From positions 162,500,875-162,564,874 of the forward strand of contig CP136062.1 in assembly GCA_032622095.1 (NCBI GenBank): 64,000 nt of DNA, written 5' to 3'. How positions within the stretch are numbered: the first letter of the stretch is position 1; each line of letters starts with the position of its first letter. The translations under genes and the position numbers were made by a program. The notes under the pieces were generated by a model. The model made no database searches, was not told the origin of the DNA, and was given only the letters and a program-made list of their open reading frames with translations. This stretch comes from Siphonodentalium dalli. Its lineage: Eukaryota > Mollusca > Scaphopoda > Gadilida > Siphonodentaliidae. Of this stretch, positions 55,999 to 64,000 are shown one piece after another.

Positions 55999-56859
55999 GA
56001 TAGAGCCCGCAATCATCTTTATGTCCGATTTTCACGACATTGTAGGGTGGCTGTTGACGATTTGTTAAGATTGTAAGAACTTTTGTGAATTCCGATTATT
56101 TTGCCTGTTTCAGTTGGCTAACACAATAACAGTGAATGACTAGCAATATTAATGTAAAGTAAATTAAACTTATTGAGGAGGAAAAAATATATTTCTGGAA
56201 TACAGTCTGGTTAACAGGGCTTGAACCCCCAAATTGAAGTTCAGGCTGCTAAACCCTAGTTTGGTTCTTTTTACAAAAAAAAAATCGCTGAAAAATGGTG
56301 AGCTTACTACATTGATGTGAATTGAACTAAAAATATTATTGATTGCGGTGATTTCTGGGGGAAACCCGAAATTGGGGGTTATGCCCCTAAAACCCTAACT
56401 TAGGTGCTTTTTAAAAAAAATCAGCCTGCACCATGAAATTCCTCATCGAAAATTACCTTAGAAACCATTCTCAATATAAAGTTAACACAATTTCCCTAAA
56501 GAGCGCGTTTCTGAGACTAACAAAATAAAATGCAACGGACAACGCAAAGCCAGAAAAGCCCGTAACGTCAAATCCAAAAAAAAAACTGAAAAATAGATTT
56601 CTCAATTTTCCCACCAAAGAAGATTCTGTAACGTTAGTTATTTATTGCGTCGTGTTCTAGATCTCGGACACGGCGAGGTGAAGTGACGTCATCTGGCATT
56701 GAGCGTCATGAGACAAGTGCATTTGAACTGGCTGCAATATAGAATTGTATGTGACGTTCCAATGTTGATTGCGCTGTAACAGGGATGTTTACGTTCCCTG
56801 GCTGTAACCTACCAAGCCGATCATCGGCTAGTACGTTTTTGATGTTTTATAGGCCGATG
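55999..56859. other. No gene recognised
   Basis: Contains GTGACGTCAT (56690), a CRE-like site, in a moderately CpG-containing stretch 56630-56770. Confidence 0.4.
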
Positions 56860-59200
56860 ATGTGGGCCTATATTTAGTCCAGTGCATTTATGGTTTTACC
56901 CAGAACTAATTGCAACAGAATTTTTTTTTGCTGGAATTGGTACATATACCCTCCGTAAACAACATACTAAAAATCGGCAAAAATCGGAAAAAGGGAAATT
57001 AGTGAATTTCGTGGAAAATAAATTGGGAAAATTTGGTCAAATCATCAATATATGGATTTTCATGAATGTATATAAAAAATTCAAATTTACAAGTCCTACA
57101 AATATCATGCCTATTTTGTCGACCACATTTTCCTGAATCCAGAACTGGAAACCATTCCCAGATTCCTTAAGTATTTTTCGAGTTGTGTGCTTTCAAAAAC
57201 GCGAGTTTACCTGATTTTGGAGCCTTAATTTCGCAGAATGAGCCAAATGCCGTATTATATGGTTAATTATTTAAAAAACTAGTGCCAAATTAATGACTTT
57301 TTCACTGTTTTAGCAATTTCCTCACTAGATTAAACACAAAATATGATTAATATGTGCATCTATGAATAAGGAGAATAAAATATTCTCAAACAAAATGTGT
57401 GTTCCATTGTATGGACTTAGCCAAATTTGCCTTGCCACAGAACTTGTGTGATGAAATGCCATATTTGAGGTCATGTAACTCAATAAATTAATATCCATAT
57501 GCTCTGCTTTTCTCATAACATTTTGAGAATACTAGATTGAAGAAATTGTGAAGTAATTTCCAAATACATTGGTGAATAAAATAAAATTATGGTCCTATGA
57601 ACTCTTAGTCTAGCCTCTTTTCCGAAAATGCTATTGTGGGGCGTTTTTGTCAATTTTAAAAGGATTTTAGGCATATTAAGAATAATTAACGAAAGTTTAT
57701 TGTGTAAAATTATAGGATCTGTCCTCTTAAATCATTTTTTTGTTGAGAAAATAGCATTTCAATGGTTATACCAATGAATGTCACTGGATTTCACTCATCA
57801 TTATGGAAACATACTCCAAATTTGAACGGCAGAACAATGGGGTAGGGGAAAGCATATCAACAAAAACTTCAAAATTATGCATCTTGAAGCATAAAACTTT
57901 ATATTAACAGCTTCTGCTTACATTGTTCTTTCATGCATAATTTCATATTTCCTTTGTTTATGTTTATTGACAGAGCTATAATATTTGTTGTCATAATTTG
58001 GCAGTGAAATGTCAAATTGGCATTTTGAGATTGTTTTTATACAACATAACCATAAAGTTCTAAATCAACGTCCGATAACGTATTAAGCAGTTTTATAATG
58101 CAACAGGAATGTACACAAACTGGAAGAACACAACATTGTGTCTGAAATGGCTGTAATTTGGTGATAAGATTGCATTTTTGTGATTTTTCCTACCCCTATA
58201 CCAACGTTAAAATTTGGAGTCAGTTTCCTGAAAAATGAAAGAAATCTAGTGACATACTATGGCATAACCAATGTAAGGCTAATTTTTTATCGCTTAAGTG
58301 TTGTGGGAGGAAAGTTCAAATAATTTTACACATTAAAACACCCATTGTTTTTTGTTTTTATGGCCCAAATCCTTTTAGAATGGACAAAAATGCCTCAAAC
58401 TGGCATCTTTGGAAACAAGCTATGACTAAGTATTCAAAGGGCCATAAGTTGATTTTCTTAAATAATGTCCTGTTAATACCTTTACAATTTGTTCAATCCA
58501 ACATACTTAAAAGGTTATAAGAAACGCATGGCATATGGGTATTAAATTATTGAGTTACATGACCTCAAATATTGCATTTCATCACACACGTTCAGTGTCA
58601 GAGGCAAAATTGGCTAAGTCCATACAATGGAACACACATTTTGTTTGAGAATATAATCTTCTTCTTAATTATAGATGCACATATTAATCATATTTTGTGT
58701 TTAATCTAGTGAGGAAATTACTAAAACAGTGAAAAATCCCTTCAGTTTGCTCTAGTTTTTTTTTATAATTAATCATTAATAAGGCATTTTGGCTCATTCT
58801 TCGAAAGTGAGGCCCCGAAAATGGGCCGAAATCAGGTAAACTTGCATTTTTGAAGGCACACAACTCGAAAAATACGTAATGAATCTGGGACTGGTTTTCA
58901 GTACTGGGTTCAGGAAACTGAGGACGACACAATACACATCCTTTTTGTAGGATTTGTGAATTTTATTGTTTTTATAAACATCCATGAAAATCCATAAATT
59001 GATGATTTGACCAAATTTCCCCAAATTTATTTCACGAAATTCACCAATTTCCCTCTTTCCGATTTTTGCCGATTTTTAGTATGTTGTTTATGGAGGGTTT
59101 ATGTGCTTACTCCAGCAAAAAAAAATTCTGTTGCAATTAGTTCCGGGTTTGGCATTTTTTCTCATAAATGCACTGGACTAATTATGTATTTTATCGCTTC
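56860..59200. mobile_element. Giant 2.3-kb inverted repeat (foldback)
   Basis: The left arm from TAGTCCAGTGCATTTATGG (56875) pairs with the right arm ending CATAAATGCACTGGACTA (59179). Matching landmarks continue inward: 56995 with 59050 (AAAAATCGG...GGGAAATT), 57180 with 58865 (TTTTTCGAGTTGTGTGC), 57395 with 58635 (TGTGTTCCATTGTATGGACT), 57640 with 58385 (TTTTAAAAGGATTT) and 57770 with 58258. The axis is near 58020. The arms have diverged unevenly and no conserved ORF spans either arm. The ends are unlike families A, B and E. Confidence 0.8.
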
Positions 59201-59335
59201 GTATCTAGGCGATATGCTACTATACCGATAGGCCTACTGTGTAATGATATGGAGGGAAATACATAATTATGAAAGTATGTTGGTTCAACTTATGGATTTT
59301 ATGAATATGGTGGACAGTCTCTCCCACGAATCTGT

Positions 59336-59760
59336 TAATTGTCCCCCGAATGGACTATTAAAATAGCCGGTGTCCGTCCGTCCGTCCGTCCGTCCGTCGA
59401 GCCGTGTGTCGGAAATGGTTTCTTGATGATAACTTTAGTTTCGGTTATTTAGATCAAAAGCAAATTTCATAAGTGAGTTTATCAGTTATACAGGCTAAGT
59501 TCGAATATGGGTTTGCTCCGCCCATTTTTGCGAGAGTTATGGCCCTTTTTCGACTTAGAATCCTGTCAATTTCTGGTTTCGGGATGATAACTTTAGGGTG
59601 TGTGATCATATCTGAATAAAATTTAGTATGATAGTTTATCCACCATTTCATGGGACACTGGTTGGATTGTTCTGAAATTTAGTATCGGATTTAGGGTCCT
59701 TAATTGTTATTTTTTTCTTCAGAAAAGCTGATGCCCCCAATGAAGCCACTTTTTCGGGGG
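59336..59760. repeat. Family D repeat
   Basis: From GTCCCCCGAATGGACTAT through (GTCC)n at 59371-59398 to TTTTTCGGGGGACAC. This is the complement of the copy at 8490-8724. Confidence 0.65.
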
Positions 59761-60025
59761 ACACTGTGGCCAGACGGCCTTTTATTTCTGTATATAAATG
59801 TCTACAAAACAAACGCAGAATTAGCGCAGCGGGCAAACGCCAATAGTGGTCGGGTACCCATACCCATACCCATGGTAGAACAAGTTGAAACAAAAAATAT
59901 TGAAGGATAAATATATAAGGGAAACTGGGGTGGAGTGGGACATATTAGATACTATGGACAGTGGAGATAACTCCATGATGATAGGCCTACCATCGGTGGA
60001 TGAGTTGCCTCGTCGGTTACGTAGC

Positions 60026-60331
60026 GATTCTCCGAAGACCCATAACTCCGAAGGTCCGATTCTCCGACGCCCCGATTCTCCGAAAGCCCATAACTCCGAA
60101 GTCCAGATTCTCCGAAATCCCATAACTCCGAAGACCCATAACTCCGAAAGCCCATAACTCCGAAGGCCTATAACTCCGAACGCCCATAACTCCGAAGACC
60201 TATAACTCCGAAAGCCCATAACTCCGAAAGCCCATAACTCCGAAGGTCTATAACTCCGAACGCCCATAACTCCGAAGGTCTATAACTCCGAAGGGCCGAT
60301 TCTCCGAAGGTCCGATTCTCCGAAGATCATG
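60026..60331. repeat. 15-bp minisatellite (CATAACTCCGAAGGC)
   Basis: About 20 units alternating CCCATAACTCCGAAG and CCGATTCTCCGAAGG. Because the unit is five codons, the minus strand is open (SELWAFGV / RSYGSSEL repeats). This is an artefact. Confidence 0.85.
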
Positions 60332-60812
60332 TCTTATCCCCCCCCCCCAAACGTCAAATATCATGTAAACGTCCGGAAATCCCTCCTAGGCATTCAAATA
60401 TTCACAGTGTTCCTGCCCAAGGGAGCCCCCGGACCAACGATTGGGGGCGACCCCTCCCATACATGCGCTCCCCAAATCAGGCCTTCGTGATATGCTTTCG
60501 GCATATCATATGCATGATATATCCCCCACATATGCTGATTAATGTGCACCCCTAAATGGGAACCCTGGCTCCGCCACTGGTGTGCACCGGGTATATTATA
60601 ACGAAACGCTGCAAGAATGTCAAAGTAGCCTAACATGCACAGGGGCGAACGGGGGCCAAAGGGGCAGAACTCGCCCTTTTTTCTGGCGACTGAAAATACT
60701 TCAAAGAAATGCGTTCTGTTTGATCTCGGGATGCTGACGTCACACTCTCATTTCCTGCCACAATGTCTCTGCAAACTGTGGCACCAAGATCGTTTAATGT
60801 TGTCGCAAATAC

Positions 60813-61316
60813 TGCACGCACTCTTAGAACAAATGTGTATAAATACTACACAAAATGTGTTACATTTGATCTTAAACAAAATTGTGTAGAAATGACACAT
60901 GACATATAATTATTAAATGTGTCGGTGGAATATCATCAACGTTGAATATGATTGAATATGTGAGTGTATCATAGTTATTAGATGAAATGTGTTCTATTGG
61001 AGACACAAAACTCGTAAAGGCTACACCAGAACAAAAAATTGACAGCAGCTTTAAACTTTGTTATAATTGTGTAGCACCCAGTTTTAAAGCAGCTGCCAAT
61101 TTTTTATTATGGCAGCTTTTACGAGGTTTATGTCTCAAATAGAACATATATCTCATCTATTAACTATAATATACTCACATATTCACTCATATTCAATGTT
61201 GAGAAAATTTCACCGACACATTTATGTCATGTTGCATTTCTACACAATTTTGTTTAAGATCAAATGTAACACATATTGTGTAGTATTTATACACATTTGT
61301 TCTAAGAGTGCGTGCA
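60813..61316. mobile_element. 500-bp foldback element
   Basis: Left TGCACGCACTCTTAGAACAA, right TTGTTCTAAGAGTGCGTGCA. The arms run ~230 bp and share GTGTATAAATACTACACAA and TTACATTTGATCTTAAACAA. The loop near 61065 includes TTAAAGCAGCTGCCAATT. It sits next to GCACCGCCAAAGATGGCGGC, a YY1-like motif (61318-61335). Confidence 0.78.
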
Positions 61317-61512
61317 TGCACCGCCAAAGATGGCGGCAAGATCAGAGAGAATAGATAGTTTGATGCTACTGACCAATTGAAGACGATGTTGCATTTCAAA
61401 ATAATGACGTCAACAAAATGCTGATCTCAATTTCAGTCTGAATTTCATTTCATTTTCACTTCGGATCGCGATGGTACGGTGGCTGGTTTAGGACATGGGA
61501 ATTTTTTTTTTA

Positions 61513-61672
61513 TTTCGTGGCCACGAAATACTAATTCGTCGCCACGAAATAGCTCATTCGTGGCCACGAAATAACTAATTCGTGGCCACGAAATAACTAA
61601 TTCGTTATAATAACGAATTAGTATTTCGTGGCCACGAAATAGCTAATTCGTGGCCACGAAATAACTGATTGA
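61513..61672. repeat. ATTCGTGGCCACGAAATA palindrome cluster
   Basis: Six copies of the self-complementary ATTTCGTGGCCACGAAAT-type unit, joined by ACTAA / AGCTA spacers. A central CGTTATAATAACG turns the whole into one large hairpin. Confidence 0.8.
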
Positions 61673-61899
61673 CCTTTGCATATATCCAGATACTTTTATG
61701 GCGACTGGTTACACTTGCACCAGGTGCAATGCGTACGATCGCAGAGAAGCTACTATAAACCCCTTTGGCGTGGGACCCGGGCTCTATGGGGATATGAACG
61801 TCCGATATAAACTAGCCCAGAGAGACGTGGAACACGGGTTAGGTCTCCCCAAGAGTGAACCAAGACAAACTGAATATTCATTACTTTTTACCACAAGGG

Positions 61900-62330
61900 G
61901 TCGAATGGGAATGACATTTCTCTCGGCCTATTGACCGATTTAAGTCAACTAAGGGGTTGTAGGGTGGCCCCAAAACAAACTTATAAATATTCACCCCTTT
62001 CGACCATACCCGATCCAAAATGGTCGCCGCTCAGAAGGGGTCAAATAGGGTAACCATTAATTATCGGCCACTGACCGATATAGATCAAATAAAGGGTGGT
62101 GTATACGGTGGCTCGCAAAGTAAGCTAAATTTTCACACCTTCAGCCCACCTCGAGCAAAAATGATAACTGATCAGAGGGGTCCATATATGGTACCCATGC
62201 AACCCCCCCACATTTTAGGTCGAATAAAGTGTGTTGTAGGGTGACCTCTGAAACAAACTAAATATGCACTCGCTTTCACCCTCCGCGATCCAAAATGGCC
62301 GCACCAGATGGGTTCAATTATGGCACATGC
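61900..62330. repeat. ~137-bp degenerate tandem repeat, three copies
   Basis: GTTGTAGGGTGGCC, GGTGTATACGGTGGC and GTTGTAGGGTGACC at 61953, 62092 and 62227, each followed by AACTAAATATTCACC-like and GATCCAAAATGG(T/C)CGC sequence. Confidence 0.65.
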
Positions 62331-62879
62331 TGAGACGATATGATCTCAATATTAACAGAGGGTGTGACCAAAGATTAGTTTTTATCAGGATATACATATG
62401 TGTTGGCTCCCGATCGCCTGAACCGTGTTGCACTCCACAATAGAGACTGGCACATGTTCACTGTACCCCTACCCTATTTGAAGTCTTGTCCACACCATGC
62501 ACTGAAGGGATTATGCTCACAACATCAACATTTTTGTGACCGAATGGCTATTATATCCGACACTATATGATATTTGTTAGGCTGTGTTGGTGTCCGAGAG
62601 CCTGTGACACTTTACAAAGAGCGACTGGCAAATAAAAAAAAATGCAATTTTAACTGTTTTTGTGACCATATACGCTATTTTAAGTCATGAAAACACCACG
62701 AGCTGAATTTAACTGAGGCTGTGGACATATAGTAGTTCTATCAGGAGGTAAACAATTTTATATGTGAGTGAGAGAATGTATGGGAAAAGTGAGGATGTAA
62801 TCCAGTTGGAGCTGATTGTGATTGGATACAACATAATTTCGCTGGGGCTGATCTAATATATATTTTGGGACTTCTGTCT

Positions 62880-63318
62880 GTGTGTTAGCTATGGCCGGGA
62901 AAACTGCCAGACGGATTTTGACGAAATTTGATAGATAGGTGTAATTTTGTCCAGGGAGTGTTTTGGACGGGTCAAATTGGGACCCCGACCTGACCTTCAA
63001 AAAGGTAAATTCAAGGTCAAAACGGGACGGATTTAGAGGTACTTTTGTCCGGGGAGTGTTTTGGATGGGTCAAATCGTGACCCCGACATGATATTGACCT
63101 TCAAAATGGTCAATTCATGATCAAATCGCGAATTTTGACGGGATTTCGACGAAATTTGATAACTAGGGTTACTTTTGTCCGAGGAGTGTTTTTGACGGGT
63201 AGAATCGTGACCCCGACCTGACCTTGATCTTCAAAATGGTCAATTCAAGGTCAAATCGCGCATTTCGCCGGAAAGCAGAGGGGAAACAGCCCGGACGAAG
63301 TCGGGTCCACCAGCTAGT
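62880..63318 (+). mobile_element. Helitron-like 3' terminus with internal tandem repeat
   Basis: The end CAGCCCGGACGAAGTCGGG (hairpin) plus TCCACCAGCTAGT has the Helitron pattern of hairpin, ~10-nt spacer and CTAG-T. Upstream lie three units beginning ACTTTTGTCCGGGGAGTG (62942, 63039, 63168). No 5' TC terminus or Rep/helicase coding sequence was identified, so this is a non-autonomous or truncated copy. Confidence 0.65.
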
Positions 63319-63523
63319 TGGATATAAAGATATACAGATACTATTGTTTACGTCATTGATGCGCCCGTCGCCATATAAGATTTCAGACCATCTGATGTGG
63401 GTCATTTTCGCGCTCAGGGTTTCAATGCTTTTCACAAACTTTGCACAAATGACAGCGTCATGAAAATCTCTTTGTTTTCGAGATAAATGTTTGAACCGCG
63501 TGAAATATTTTAATATTTTCACG

Positions 63524-63584
63524 ATGACGGAATTGCTGCGATCCGCACTGCACCAAAGAGTATTTTCTCATAAAATAACATTGG
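63524..63584 (+). CDS. Weak candidate first exon
   Basis: ATG at 63524 opens MTELLRSALHQRVFSHKITL, an Arg/Ser/Leu-rich stretch without acidic residues after position 3, like a mitochondrial presequence. It is followed by the donor GTATGT at 63585. The gene would continue past the window. No family match is possible from 20 codons and chance is not excluded. Confidence 0.2.
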
Positions 63585-64000
63585 GTATGTCGCATAGAAG
63601 TTCCATCCCATATAGAACCATTGCATTCAGGACATTCAAATAAGTAACGATGTGATGTTTCTATTTTGCCAAAATGACGGGGAGAGGGGGCGTTTTAATG
63701 ATATTATTCAATAGGTCATAATTCAAACTATACTGCATTTCAATCTTAAGCGAGTATACTTGTGATATGCGACACTTACTGTGGTACAATGGTAAGTAAA
63801 ATGTGTTGTTGATGTAGTTGTTGTTGTTGTTGTTGTAACTTGGGGGTTTGGAAGCCCGAACACGTCTTTTATCACTTAAGCAGTGTCCCCGTGCCAAATT
63901 TGGGTGGGTATCGTTCATCATCGATTTGACAATAACCACCACATCATTTTCGTGAACAATATATATTTCTTCTTCACAACAAAAGTTGGTTTTAGCTTGT

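Noticed and set aside
59821-60267. 148-codon minus ORF rich in SELWAFGV
   Set aside because: It arises from a 15-bp minisatellite whose length is a multiple of three.
61698-61934. ORF starting MATGYTCTRCNAYDRREAT as a zinc-finger-like gene
   Set aside because: The cysteines do not form a known motif, and the ORF runs into the degenerate 137-bp repeat at its end; no splice or promoter evidence.

Overview
This is animal nuclear DNA: AT-rich and intron-dominated, with only scattered short coding pieces. The lack of long ORFs, the GT-AG introns and the dense miniature transposons exclude a bacterial or viral origin. The TACATGTA-rich spacers, the dispersed noncoding family containing 'GGCCATAACTC' and 'GTCCCCCGA...GTCCGTCCG', and the many foldback elements suggest a marine lophotrochozoan, probably a bivalve mollusc. 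That placement is inference and the species is unknown.

The left 36 kb is one minus-strand gene region. Eight phase-1/phase-1 exons (5377-36052) each encode exactly one EGF-like domain, seven with an intact calcium-binding-type start (D-x-D/N-E-C). The gene is open at both ends, so it is part of a large modular extracellular protein of the fibropellin/Notch type. Exons at 19488, 26201 and 27250 are recent duplicates whose flanking introns were copied with them. A 100-N scaffold gap lies at 36279-36378, just upstream (in gene sense) of the last exon seen.

The most notable element is in the intron between two of these duplicated exons: a 535-bp terminal-repeat retrotransposon in miniature (TRIM). 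Its two 213-bp LTRs (20179-20305 plus 25699-25784; and 25894-26106) carry a 5S rRNA-like internal promoter region. A PBS-like site, a polypurine tract, TG...CA ends and a 4-bp ATTG target duplication are visible, and the paralogous intron at 27156 preserves the empty site. This is the architecture of the plant Cassandra elements, here in an animal genome. Its 5' LTR is split inside the 5S-like region by a 5391-bp foldback element (20306-25696) with a 24-bp perfect terminal inverted repeat and subterminal arrays of CCATGG/CCACGG units.

Other elements are TA-flanked palindromic mariner-like MITEs (family A, 12 copies), two TTAA-flanked piggyBac-like MITE families (B and E), several other foldback elements, a 2.1-kb minisatellite with a 42-bp unit and higher-order structure (32811-34890), two degenerate LINE fragments, tandem arrays with long poly-C tracts (50822-52620), a 191-bp tandem repeat (47790-48700), a 2.3-kb giant inverted repeat (56860-59200) and a Helitron-like 3' terminus (63318). 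To the right of the gap I recognise no confident host gene; two weak exon candidates are listed (37930, 63524).
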